A stretch of DNA of 12,830 nt from contig JAJDYK010000223.1 of the NCBI GenBank assembly GCA_022825185.1, forward strand, positions 1 to 12,830. The letters run 5' to 3'. Positions 1 to 7,978 of the stretch are shown here, piece by piece. Below the pieces are notes generated by a model. The model was given only the letters and a program-made list of their open reading frames with translations, did no database searches and was not told the origin of the DNA. Both the position numbers and the translations under genes were made by a program. Origin of the DNA: Candidatus Latescibacterota bacterium (GTDB lineage: Bacteria > Latescibacterota > UBA2968 > UBA8231). The first letter of the stretch is position 1, and every line of letters begins with the position of its first letter.

Positions 1-3000
1 GAAGGTGTCGAGGACGTATTCGGCGTCGTCCCGCGACAGGCCGTAGAGGTGGAAGTAGAGCGCGTCGAGGCGGGCGCGGAGGTGGCGGCGTTCCTCTTCG
101 TCCCAGATGAAGGGCTCGCCGTCGTAGCCGAGGTCGCGGGCGAAGGGGGCCATATCGTGGGCGGTGTACGTGAGGCGGAGCACGTGATCGCGGACGAGGT
201 CGCGGGCGGTCGTCGCGCCGAAGGAACGGTCGTAGTCGGCGGGGGTGATGACGGGGAGTTGTTCGACGATGAACCAACTCAGATTTGTCCCTGGCATTTT
301 GTGGCGCGTCACATAATCGAAGCAATAGCTGTTGAGATTCGCAATGAGTAGGCAAGCGTCGGCTGCGGAAAAATTTTTCTCCGGCATCAAAAGGAAGATG
401 CTGTCACTCAAGCCGATTTTTGGCACGGCGGCTGCAATCATGGTTCTAGCATCTGTTGGACGTGCTATACGCCTATACGCAATAGTCCAGCTAAGCCTGT
501 CGGGCATATTGCCACTCACTTCCTGTTCTAGAACCCAATATTGTGTCATGGGGCTAAATGCTGGATCGGCGTGTTCGGCTTCAGTGACAGCGACGCTCAG
601 ATACGGATTTATAGTGTTGTCTGGGTTGTATTTCACCGAATTGGCTCGATGGTCGAACTGACGAATCATCCGGCCCTGGTACAGCGGCAAATACAGTTCC
701 TCGCCCCGTTTCCAGCGGTTGCCCTCGACAGGATAGAAACCTTCGGCTTCGAGTTGCTCGGAAGTGCGGAAGAGGTGGGAGTCATTGGCCATGTGAAACA
801 TTGTGGCGTACTTCACCCGCCAAGCACGCTTCTTTTTATTTTGCAGACGCTTCACCAACACCGGATGCTGCTTGTAGATGCGCCGCGTGATCTCTGCATC
901 GCGGCGACGACGAAATACGGGCGCGGTGCCAGTATTCGGATTCACGCGGGCGAAGTCTTCCGGCGACAATGGAAAACAGCGGTCTTCGTCGTGAACAGTT
1001 TTCGTGTCATGCAGGAAAAAGGCGCATTCGGCCTGATCGAATTGTCGCTCCTCGCCACCCAAGACGAGGGCGCAGAATTTGAAAGAAGCGTGAACGTCCT
1101 TGAAGAAAATTTTCTTGTTTTCAAAATCGAATAAGCCGCCTACCCGTCCGCTGGTCGAAACGGACTTGAAAAACCGGGCCGCCGTCTTATCGGCGTAAAT
1201 GCCCGATGGCGTCAGCAAGCCGACAAAACCATCCGGCTTAATCAGGCTCATAGACCGCTCGACGAATAGCGAATACAAGTTGATGTCGCCGCTGCTGAGC
1301 AACGGATAATCGCCACCGGAGCGCACCACTTGACTCAGGCTCTCGGCCTGCGCCTTGGCCGCGTCGAACTCAGCCGCCAAGGGCGCATCCTGCTTACGCA
1401 ACTGCTGAATGCCCTTTCGCCGTGCCGCCGCCGTCGGTGCGAGAGCAAGTTCTCGGTCACGAGTTGCAAACCACTCGACTTCTTGCAGCTTGATCCGATC
1501 CCACGGCGGATTGCCAATAACCGCGTCAAATCCACCTTGCGGACGGCTTTCCTGCCACCGATGCCACACCCCCGGAAAGGCCACCTCCCAATGCAAGAAG
1601 TACTCGCGATTGGCAATGGACGTGGCCTTGTGCCATAGCTCGGAAAAGTCGGAAATGTTCTCCGCTGGCCCTTGTGCCAAAAGTTCGTAAGCATTCGCCG
1701 CATGGTAGCCGAGCGTCCTAACCAGCGGCTCTTCAAATTCAGCGCGTTCGTCCTTCTTCATGCCCGCCGTCAGCCAACGCCAGCCACACAGAAAGTCGAG
1801 CAAGCCGCGTAGGTCAGCGGTCGTCTCCTCCACCCCATCGAACAGCTCTGCCGACTCCTTCACCTCCGCCACGTCCGCATCGGACATCTCCTCAATCCGC
1901 TGCATCCCGTCGGTAGCCGTCTCCGCCCCGGCAATGGCGCTACTGGCAAACATCCCGCCGAGCCGGTGTAATTCATCGGTAGCATCCCGCACTCGCAGGC
2001 CAACCAGCGAGTCGCCGCAACGCAAATGGTGATCGAGAAAGGACAGCGGCGCACCCACTGTAAAGCTGTGCAGCCACAGCGACACCTTGGCCAACTCGAC
2101 CGTCAACCGATTCTTGTCCACCCCGTAAATGCAGCGCTTGAGCACCATACGGCGAATAATGGCTTGGTCAGTAAGCTGCGCCTCGTCCAAGACCCAGTTC
2201 GATTCGTCGGCCCGTTTGCGAATGTCCTCCCGAATCGCCGCCACGCGCCCCACCAGCGGCGACGCATACTCACCGTCCAGCCACTCCGGAACCGAAGGGA
2301 CGCGCTCGATCAACTCGGCGATGTAATCCGACAGAAAATCCACGGCCGTGACGAGGAAGTGTCCACTGCCCATGGCCGGGTCCAAAACTTTGAGATCTAG
2401 TACGGCCTCTGCCGGATCAAGCTGCTCAAGCTCCTCCCTCCGTTCCTGCTTGGATCGACGGTCGCTTTTAAGTTCGGCGGCCTTGTCCTCAAAGGCTTGT
2501 AGCCGCTCTTCGGCCAGCGGCTTCAAGGTCCGCTCGACAATCAGATCGACTAGTTCCTGAGAGGTATAAAAACTGCCGCTGTCCTTGCGGGCATACGGAT
2601 TGGGACGAATGGAAATCTCACCATTGTCATCGCGCACCGGCTCGCGCTCCAGCAGCCGCTCGTAGATAGAGCCTAGCTGCTGCACCGACATATCGCGGTA
2701 GTTGACAAAGCGGCGCACACCCTGCGAATCCTCGGCGTGACTCAGATCGTAGATGATAGGCGCAATTTCTTCATCGGCCAGCCGGACCGTTTCCAACAAT
2801 GGCGCAGCTTCCACCGCAAACAGCCCGCCATTGTACGGCGGCAAACCAATAGACTCGTCTCCCTTGTCGATGAGCTTAAACAACGTCGTCAGATGGTCGT
2901 AATAATTGGTAGCAATCGCCGAGTACGTATCGTCAGCCGCCATCCTGCTCGCAATGTCATCGCGGACAGGCTTGCGCAAACCATAGTCGTCGTATCGCTC

Positions 3001-3870
3001 ATCGTTGACCGGCAATAGCCCACGATCCTCGGCATAGAGCACAAACAGCAGCCGATAGAGAAAGATCAACGCCGCATCCCGGCTCGCGACGAGGCTTTCC
3101 TCCGACTTCTGCACAAGCGCATTGACGAGATTGGGAAACACCCGCTCAAACACCACCCCCGAAAGATCCTGCGCAACCTGTTCCTCATAGCGCCGCCCCT
3201 CAGCCAGCGCCGCTTCGAGAAACGTACTCGTGGCCCCATCTCGCAGCGTGAAGGATTCGCGGCGAAACAGCAGGTGAAAGACGCGGAGGTCGTCTTCCTT
3301 GCCGGGCTGGAGCAGTTCTGCCAAGTCGGCTTCAAAGTAGCCGCTAGCCCGTGGCCGGGCACGATAGTCGTAGAGCCGCCAGATACTGCCATTGGTCAGA
3401 ATGCCCCAGCGAATGCGCCCCTCCGACTCGATCTCAGCCGTCGCCAAATATCGAAGAATCTGACCGTGCGGCGTCCCACGCTGCGCCCGATCCTTCCGGT
3501 CCCGGCTGTCGAGCGCAAGCCCAAAGCGCTTACTCTCTTCAACCACTGTCGCGTACTGGAAGGGATTCCCGTCCCGCGCCTTGGATTCGGCGTCAGCGAA
3601 AAGCAAATGGTCGGGAATGTCCTCATGGCCGGCGGCGCTTGGCTGAGGCACGTACTCGGTCCATCCCAATAGCTCCAGAACCGGACGAATAAGCTCTTCC
3701 TCCGTACGAGCTTCGTTGGGATTTCGGGAACGGCTGAGGGCGCTGTGATGTCGAGCAACGCCGTCTTTGAACGCAACAAACGCCTCTGGCTGAGCGAGAG
3801 ACGCTTGCCACTCAGCCGTAGCCTTTATGCCGTCGGTGAGGAAATAGTGAGTGAATAGCTGGCCGGTCAT
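1..3870 (-). CDS. Type IIG-like restriction-modification protein (Eco57I-type), 3' end cut by window edge
   Basis: The minus strand is open in one frame for 1290 codons from the ATG at 3870 to base 1, with no frameshift or internal stop; the C-terminus lies outside the window. The N-terminus (residues about 50-115) looks like a restriction-endonuclease fold: an RTEEELIRPVLELLGW stretch, then a PD-ExK pattern with Asp87 and Glu112-Ser-Lys114. Methyltransferase motif I (VLDPAMGSGHF) is at 495-505 and the catalytic NPPW motif at 787-790, which suggests N6-adenine methylation. Residues about 1070-1190 are likely the target-recognition region, followed by the family-typical EQLPV segment. One chain would both modify and cut DNA. 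The start follows the transporter stop by 15 bp without a clear Shine-Dalgarno, but the MTGQLFTHYF opening fits the family. Alternatives are a DISARM DrmMI or BREX PglX methylase; the PD-ExK motif argues against both. Flanking genes to the left are not visible. Confidence 0.9.
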   Translation of the reverse strand, partial: MTGQLFTHYFLTDGIKATAEWQASLAQPEAFVAFKDGVARHHSALSRSRNPNEARTEEELIRPVLELLGWTEYVPQPSAAGHEDIPDHLLFADAESKARDGNPFQYATVVEESKRFGLALDSRDRKDRAQRGTPHGQILRYLATAEIESEGRIRWGILTNGSIWRLYDYRARPRASGYFEADLAELLQPGKEDDLRVFHLLFRRESFTLRDGATSTFLEAALAEGRRYEEQVAQDLSGVVFERVFPNLVNALVQKSEESLVASRDAALIFLYRLLFVLYAEDRGLLPVNDERYDDYGLRKPVRDDIASRMAADDTYSAIATNYYDHLTTLFKLIDKGDESIGLPPYNGGLFAVEAAPLLETVRLADEEIAPIIYDLSHAEDSQGVRRFVNYRDMSVQQLGSIYERLLEREPVRDDNGEISIRPNPYARKDSGSFYTSQELVDLIVERTLKPLAEERLQAFEDKAAELKSDRRSKQERREELEQLDPAEAVLDLKVLDPAMGSGHFLVTAVDFLSDYIAELIERVPSVPEWLDGEYASPLVGRVAAIREDIRKRADESNWVLDEAQLTDQAIIRRMVLKRCIYGVDKNRLTVELAKVSLWLHSFTVGAPLSFLDHHLRCGDSLVGLRVRDATDELHRLGGMFASSAIAGAETATDGMQRIEEMSDADVAEVKESAELFDGVEETTADLRGLLDFLCGWRWLTAGMKKDERAEFEEPLVRTLGYHAANAYELLAQGPAENISDFSELWHKATSIANREYFLHWEVAFPGVWHRWQESRPQGGFDAVIGNPPWDRIKLQEVEWFATRDRELALAPTAAARRKGIQQLRKQDAPLAAEFDAAKAQAESLSQVVRSGGDYPLLSSGDINLYSLFVERSMSLIKPDGFVGLLTPSGIYADKTAARFFKSVSTSGRVGGLFDFENKKIFFKDVHASFKFCALVLGGEERQFDQAECAFFLHDTKTVHDEDRCFPLSPEDFARVNPNTGTAPVFRRRRDAEITRRIYKQHPVLVKRLQNKKKRAWRVKYATMFHMANDSHLFRTSEQLEAEGFYPVEGNRWKRGEELYLPLYQGRMIRQFDHRANSVKYNPDNTINPYLSVAVTEAEHADPAFSPMTQYWVLEQEVSGNMPDRLSWTIAYRRIARPTDARTMIAAAVPKIGLSDSIFLLMPEKNFSAADACLLIANLNSYCFDYVTRHKMPGTNLSWFIVEQLPVITPADYDRSFGATTARDLVRDHVLRLTYTAHDMAPFARDLGYDGEPFIWDEEERRHLRARLDALYFHLYGLSRDDAEYVLDTF

Positions 3871-3885
3871 ATTGAGAGAAAGCCG

Positions 3886-5223
3886 CTAGTGCCCAGACAG
3901 CTTAAACAGATTGACCGCCGTAAAGTTGATGATGGCCCAGATCGTAAACAGCAGGGCTATCTCGGTTTTCAGCGACATCCGCTCGTCTTTGGGCACCCGC
4001 ATCGCCAGATGTAACACCGCGTAGGCCATTGGGATCAGCAGCAGATTATTGGCATTGGCACCCTTGAGCACAAAGTCGAGGGTGCGCGGGTCGAACAATA
4101 TGAAGAGCAGCCACCCAAACGGGAAGGCGATCTGGAAAATGCGGATCCAGCGGCGGTAGCCCTCTTCTTCGGCTAGCGCGCTCACCTTTAGTTGCCGCAG
4201 AAAGTCAGCGCCGATCCTCCCCGAAGAAGCAGCAAATACCAGCAGCGTGGAAAAGAGCGTGCAAAATCCCCCGAACATGAAGATATAGTACGCCCAGCCG
4301 CCGATGCTCTCGGTGAAAATTAGCGAGACTTGCTCGACGACCTTCATGCCTTCGGGCAAGACTTGTAGCTGATTGAGCACCGACGCGCCCAGCAGGTAAT
4401 ACGCGCACGTGACCACCAGCGCGATCCCCGTGCACACACCCGCATCCGTGATCAAGACCCGCATCCAGCCCCGGTAGCGCGCCTGCCATTCCGGGCTATC
4501 GTCTTTTGGCCCGACGAAATCCGGGTAGCCTTTTTCCACGATCCAATAGGGATACATAAAAAGCTCGACCGCGGTTGCGCCGACCGATCCCATCACCGCC
4601 AACGCCACAAACGCGCCTTCGGCGGGCATGGCAAAACGGAAGCCCGAGGCGATTTGCTCGCTGCTGATTGCGTAGCCCGTCCCTTGCAGTGCGAGCACCG
4701 AGCCGACTACTACCAAGCTGAAGGTCGCCACCAGCGCGGAAACCATTTTCTCCAAGTCGCCGTATAGTCCCCGCCACAGCAAAACCGACATGGCGAGGAA
4801 AATGACTACCGCCCACACTTGTTCGGATGCGAAGGGAAAAACCGTGACCATCAGTCCGGCGACCGATCCCAAGATGCCGATGACGGCCACCGTCACCGAG
4901 AAGTAGCCCACCACGCACAGCCACGCGATCCACGAGGTGCCGCGCCAGCGCGTGCCCGGCACTTGGTCGAGGATTTGCACGGTACTGCTCTTGCGCAACA
5001 GGCACTGCCGGCCCAATTCGAGCTGGATCACAAACTTGACCAAACAGGCCAAGATCACGCCCCATAAAAAGACAAAGCCGACCTCGGCCCCCATCCGCGT
5101 CGTCACCAACAACTCTCCCGAGCCGACCACCGATCCCGAGACAACGACGCCGGGTCCAATATTGCGTAAGAGGCCGCTGAGACGGGTGGGGGCCTCGCGG
5201 ATGCTATTTTGTGCGCTGTTCAT
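3886..5223 (-). CDS. Divergent Nramp-family membrane transporter
   Basis: A 445-aa polytopic inner-membrane protein with about 11 hydrophobic segments and the Nramp-like opening IGPGVVVSGSVVGSGEL in TM1. Canonical Nramp proteins are proton-coupled Mn/Fe transporters with a DPGN motif in TM1 and an A-x-MPH motif in TM6. By my alignment TM1 here reads GSGE (residues 34-37) and TM6 reads GATAVELFMYPYW (215-227), so the usual metal ligands Asp, Asn and Met are missing. Transport of Mn is therefore doubtful; another cation or an organic solute is possible. I chose the ATG at 5223, which has CGGAG 8 nt upstream; a longer frame opens with TTG at 5313 but its extra 30 residues are not family-like. 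It lies 86 bp after the isomerase on the same strand and may be co-transcribed with it. Confidence 0.85.
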   Translation of the reverse strand: MNSAQNSIREAPTRLSGLLRNIGPGVVVSGSVVGSGELLVTTRMGAEVGFVFLWGVILACLVKFVIQLELGRQCLLRKSSTVQILDQVPGTRWRGTSWIAWLCVVGYFSVTVAVIGILGSVAGLMVTVFPFASEQVWAVVIFLAMSVLLWRGLYGDLEKMVSALVATFSLVVVGSVLALQGTGYAISSEQIASGFRFAMPAEGAFVALAVMGSVGATAVELFMYPYWIVEKGYPDFVGPKDDSPEWQARYRGWMRVLITDAGVCTGIALVVTCAYYLLGASVLNQLQVLPEGMKVVEQVSLIFTESIGGWAYYIFMFGGFCTLFSTLLVFAASSGRIGADFLRQLKVSALAEEEGYRRWIRIFQIAFPFGWLLFILFDPRTLDFVLKGANANNLLLIPMAYAVLHLAMRVPKDERMSLKTEIALLFTIWAIINFTAVNLFKLSGH

Positions 5224-5309
5224 GTATTGCACTCCGTTTTGTCTTCTTGGATCGGGCAAGACGCCCGTAAAAGCGGCCTTAAGATAGGAACTTACTAACC
5301 GTTGGCCAC

Positions 5310-6128
5310 TCAAAAACCAGCCACAATCCCCCGCAGCCCCTCGGCATATTGCCCAAGCACCGCAGCGGCTCGATCTCCACTGCCGCGCTTATGGATCACT
5401 TCCACCGAGCAATACCCATCAAACCCAGCCTCAGCAAGTAAACGCAGCGGCTCGGCGTGATCGAATACACCCGAGCCCAGCACATCGCTGACCTGCAACC
5501 TGCCATCGACGATCGTCCCGTCGTGGGCGTGGATGTGGCGCGTGTGCGAGCCCAGCATCTGGAAACTCTCGGCTGGCTCTTCCAGCACCCGCTGCGTGTG
5601 CATAAAATCCCACAGCACCTGCAAATTCGGATGCCCAGCCCGCTCGACAACCGCGCGCACTGGAGCCGAGCAGCACCAATCGTCGTGCGTTTCCAGCAAC
5701 AACGTCACGCCGCGTTCAGCCGCCGCAGGCAACACCTGCGCAAAGCCCTCCACCACGTAATCGACGACCGCAGTCCACTCGCGGCCCCGGTCGCGCTGAC
5801 CGCCGAAAACCCGCACCAAGCCACAGCCCAAATCAGCCGCTAGGTCGATGTACTTTTTCACATCCTCCACATGTCCGGCCCGCTCCGCCGCGTCGGGCGC
5901 AGCCATCCGCGCACCCGTAGCAATGCAGCAAATTTCCAAGCCCTCGTCCTCCATCCGTCGGCGAATATCCCGCCGCTCTTGGGCTGCAAGCGCAGCCTCA
6001 ATGCCGCAGGCGTGATCCCACTCGACGCGCGGCTCAAACCCCTGATAGCCGTGCCGCTTCATGCCGGCGACGACCTCGTCCAAGGTCCAGTCTGGACACG
6101 CGCTGCTCATAGTCGCCAATTTGATCAT
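5310..6128 (-). CDS. Sugar phosphate isomerase/epimerase-like TIM-barrel protein
   Basis: A 272-aa protein of the xylose-isomerase-like / AP-endonuclease-2 TIM-barrel family, a normal length. The four expected metal ligands are visible at strand ends: Glu146 (LLLETHDDW), Asp174 (VLWDFMH, with His177), His200 (HIHAHD) and Glu243 (SVEVIHK). Such enzymes isomerise or epimerise sugars, inositols or related hydroxy-ketones using a divalent metal; the exact substrate cannot be read from sequence. There is no signal peptide, so it should be cytosolic. The ATG at 6128 has GAGGAG 11 nt upstream. It is the first gene of the leftward block, transcribed divergently from fbp, with the Nramp-like transporter following. 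A shared sugar- or polyol-related role with that transporter is inference. Confidence 0.9.
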   Translation of the reverse strand: MIKLATMSSACPDWTLDEVVAGMKRHGYQGFEPRVEWDHACGIEAALAAQERRDIRRRMEDEGLEICCIATGARMAAPDAAERAGHVEDVKKYIDLAADLGCGLVRVFGGQRDRGREWTAVVDYVVEGFAQVLPAAAERGVTLLLETHDDWCCSAPVRAVVERAGHPNLQVLWDFMHTQRVLEEPAESFQMLGSHTRHIHAHDGTIVDGRLQVSDVLGSGVFDHAEPLRLLAEAGFDGYCSVEVIHKRGSGDRAAAVLGQYAEGLRGIVAGF

Positions 6129-6242
6129 AGTATTTTGTTCTCCTCAGTAGCGTTGCGAATGTAACGAATGGACAGGATAGATGGGATTGTATTGTTTTAT
6201 CCTATCCTATGTCAAACACCCTCAATTGATGCAAGGTCCCTC
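6129..6242. promoter_or_regulatory. Divergent intergenic region with an inverted repeat
   Basis: These 114 bp separate two divergent genes, the isomerase and fbp, and must hold both promoters. The stretch is AT-richer than its flanks. AGGATAG at 6174-6180 is matched by CTATCCT at 6202-6208, a perfect 7-bp inverted repeat with a 21-bp spacer. The right arm also contains a tandem TATCC. The geometry could suit a dimeric repressor, but I see no convincing -35/-10 pair, so operator function is only a suggestion. Confidence 0.3.
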
Positions 6243-7280
6243 ATGCAAATCGGCACCACCCTCACTCGCTTCATCATCGAAGAAGAGCGGCAGCACCCCG
6301 AGGCCACCGGCGAATTCACCGGCCTGCTCACCGACCTGACCAGCGCGGCCAAAATCATCTCCCGCGACGTGAACAAGGCCGGCCTCGCCGAGGTAATGGG
6401 CATCACCGGCCGCACCAACGTCCACGGCGAAGAGGTGCAAAAACTCGACGAGTTCGCCAATGCGCTCATCATCCGCACCACCGATCACACGGGCCGGCTT
6501 GCCGGCATGGCTTCCGAAGAGATGGGCGACATTTACCCCATCCCGGAAAGACACCCGCGCGGCAACTACCTCCTCGTCTTCGATCCGGTTGACGGCTCGT
6601 CCAACATAGACGTGAATGTCTCCATCGGCACCATCTTCTCCATCTACCGCAAGAAAAGCACCGACACCGTTGCCCACAGCGACTTCCTCCGCTGTGGCCG
6701 CGAGCAAGTCTGCGCCGGCTACATCATCTACGGCTCCAGCACCATGCTGGTCTATACCACCGGCAGCGGCAGCCACGGCTTTACCCTCGACCCAAGCCTC
6801 GGCGAATTCCTGCTCTCGCACGAGAACATCGAAATTCCCAAGCGAGGTCAGTACTACAGCGCCAACGAGGGCAATTATCCCGGGTGGGACAAGCCAGTGC
6901 GCCACTACGTCAAACAGCTCAAGGAAGGTCCGCAATCCTACTCGGCGCGCTACATCGGCTCGCTCGTGGCCGACTTCCACCGCAACCTGCTCAAGGGCGG
7001 CATCTTCCTCTACCCCGGCGACAGCAAGTCGCCCAACGGCAAGCTGCGCCTCTTGTACGAAGCAGCTCCCCTCGCCTTTGTCGTCGAACAAGCCGGCGGC
7101 GCAGCCTCCAACGGAACCCAGCCCATCATGGATTTGCAGGCGACCGAACTGCACCAGCGCACCCCCCTGTTCATCGGCAGCAGAGACGACGTAGCCACTC
7201 TGGAGGAATTTGTGCGCGATGGGCGGGAGAGAGCAGGCGACGCTGGGGACCTTGTAAAAAAGCGAAAGCCGAGAGCGTAA
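6243..7280 (+). CDS. fbp: Class I fructose-1,6-bisphosphatase
   Basis: A 345-aa cytosolic class I FBPase that hydrolyses fructose 1,6-bisphosphate to fructose 6-phosphate in gluconeogenesis, and in the Calvin cycle where present. The hallmark metal-site motif VFDPVDGSSNID spans residues 112-123, with Asp114 and Asp117; the ASEEM acidic pair is Glu92-Glu93; GGIFLYP is at 252-258, followed by the KLRLLYEAAP active-site segment with the family lysine. Length is normal. The frame extends upstream to 6168, but the start at 6243 gives the standard MQIGTTLTRFI opening and has AAGG 6 nt upstream. The gene is monocistronic by layout, divergent from the isomerase and convergent with the ArsI-like gene 29 bp on. 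Confidence 0.97.
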   Translation: MQIGTTLTRFIIEEERQHPEATGEFTGLLTDLTSAAKIISRDVNKAGLAEVMGITGRTNVHGEEVQKLDEFANALIIRTTDHTGRLAGMASEEMGDIYPIPERHPRGNYLLVFDPVDGSSNIDVNVSIGTIFSIYRKKSTDTVAHSDFLRCGREQVCAGYIIYGSSTMLVYTTGSGSHGFTLDPSLGEFLLSHENIEIPKRGQYYSANEGNYPGWDKPVRHYVKQLKEGPQSYSARYIGSLVADFHRNLLKGGIFLYPGDSKSPNGKLRLLYEAAPLAFVVEQAGGAASNGTQPIMDLQATELHQRTPLFIGSRDDVATLEEFVRDGRERAGDAGDLVKKRKPRA

Positions 7281-7309
7281 AATTTGCGGGCCGGTCTGCG
7301 CCTCAGTAT

Positions 7310-7729
7310 TCATGTGCAACAGCTATCTTCTTCACCAGAATCGCGTGAGGAGCAGGCACGCTCCGCTGGCTTGTCATCGACAACGCGATACCACTCCCAA
7401 CGCAAGCCTTGCGGATCGCTCGACCAGACTTTGTTCTGTGTCGCGTAGCAACAGGTTTCGTTCCGTTGCACTTCGGTTAAAATGCCCGCAGTCCGCAGTC
7501 GTTGCTCGGCATCGCTCACCTCGGCTTCTGCAAATGCTTCGACACCTAGATGGTTGAGGCGTTCTGCCGCCTCTGGATCCTCAAATAGTACCAACTTCAA
7601 CGGCGGTTGATCGATGGCAAAGTTGGCATAACCGGGATGCCGCTTGTGAGGCTTGGCATTGAAAAGTTCACCGTAATAAGCGACGGCTTCATCCAAATCA
7701 CGGACGTTCAGGGCCAATTGCAAACGCAT
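7310..7729 (-). CDS. arsI: ArsI/CadI-family VOC protein (organoarsenical lyase or metal resistance)
   Basis: A 139-aa single vicinal-oxygen-chelate fold protein. It matches the ArsI/CadI pattern: the MRLQLALNVRDLDEAVAYY opening, the LNHLGVEA strand, TCCYA at 92-96 and NKVWSSDPQGLRWEWY near the end. Expected Fe ligands are Gln4, His60 and Glu112; Cys93-Cys94 would hold a trivalent organoarsenical, with Lys100 nearby. ArsI cleaves the carbon-arsenic bond of such compounds; CadI relatives are cadmium-induced. A further Cys126 and a Cys137-Cys138 pair sit in the tail. The start at 7729 has a strong AAAGGAG 6 nt upstream. No arsR, arsM or arsP is visible nearby, so the physiological substrate is uncertain. 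Confidence 0.83.
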   Translation of the reverse strand: MRLQLALNVRDLDEAVAYYGELFNAKPHKRHPGYANFAIDQPPLKLVLFEDPEAAERLNHLGVEAFAEAEVSDAEQRLRTAGILTEVQRNETCCYATQNKVWSSDPQGLRWEWYRVVDDKPAERACSSRDSGEEDSCCT

Positions 7730-7789
7730 AACTCGCTCCTTTCATTATCCTTGTAAATAAAGACGCAAGCGACGGGAGATTTGAAAACT
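7730..7789. promoter_or_regulatory. Short divergent intergenic region
   Basis: Sixty bp lie between the divergent starts of the ArsI-like gene and the small regulator-like ORF. Both ribosome-binding sites are inside it (AAAGGAG for the left gene; GGGAG about 11 nt before the right ATG). It should contain promoters for both directions, but I could not assign -35 and -10 boxes with confidence. Confidence 0.3.
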
Positions 7790-7978
7790 ATGGTTCTGAC
7801 GCGAAATTTCAAGGAAACGATCCAAGCGCGTATAGAACGCGATCCGACCTTCCGAGAAGAACTGCTCAAGGAAGGGGTCGAGTGTCTGCTTTCGGGCGAT
7901 ATGGACACCGGTAAGGCGATATTGCGCGACTACATCAACGCGACCATCGGGTTTCAGGAGCTTGAGCAAACCTTGTGA
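7790..7978 (+). CDS. Short HigA-like regulator/antitoxin fragment lacking the HTH domain
   Basis: A 62-aa protein opening MVLTRNFKETIQARIERD and containing LLSGDMDTGKAILRDYINAT. From memory this matches the N-terminal half of a family of about 95-105-aa HigA-like transcriptional regulators and antitoxins, where a helix-turn-helix of the type LGEATGTPPKSLMRMLG follows. Here the chain stops after GFQELEQTL, just where the DNA-binding part should begin, and the stop codon overlaps the GTG of the next gene. It could be a truncated gene kept by translational coupling, a small stand-alone variant, or a degraded remnant. A TTG three codons upstream (7781) is a possible but less likely start. No toxin partner is seen next to it. 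Confidence 0.55.
   Translation: MVLTRNFKETIQARIERDPTFREELLKEGVECLLSGDMDTGKAILRDYINATIGFQELEQTL

Noticed and set aside
541..1134. Plus-strand frame of 197 codons within the restriction-modification gene
   Set aside because: The opposite strand carries the continuous conserved frame here; this product has no family motif and lacks a sensible ribosome-binding site.
1..3870. Restriction-modification gene as a broken pseudogene with many fragments
   Set aside because: Codon-by-codon reading from 3870 to 1 showed one uninterrupted frame; fragments appear only because the stop codon lies outside the window.
5253..5267. Hairpin CGGGC-AAGAC-GCCCG between isomerase and transporter genes as a terminator
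   Set aside because: The stem is only 5 bp and in the direction of transcription no T-tract follows, so it does not qualify as an intrinsic terminator.
5224..5313. TTG at 5313 as start of the Nramp-like gene
   Set aside because: It would overlap the isomerase stop but adds 30 non-conserved residues and lacks a better ribosome-binding site than the ATG at 5223.
6168..6242. Upstream start of fbp at 6168
   Set aside because: The extra 25 residues do not belong to the family, would cover the intergenic inverted repeat, and the ATG at 6243 has its own ribosome-binding site.
7281..7309. Bidirectional terminator between fbp and the ArsI-like gene
   Set aside because: The 29-bp gap contains no convincing stem-loop with a T-run on either strand.
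6222..7319. Long minus-strand open frame (365 codons) antisense to fbp
   Set aside because: It lies exactly over the clearly conserved fructose-bisphosphatase, its product is low-complexity in Ala, Val, Gly and Glu with no recognisable motif, and such frames are common opposite GC-rich genes.
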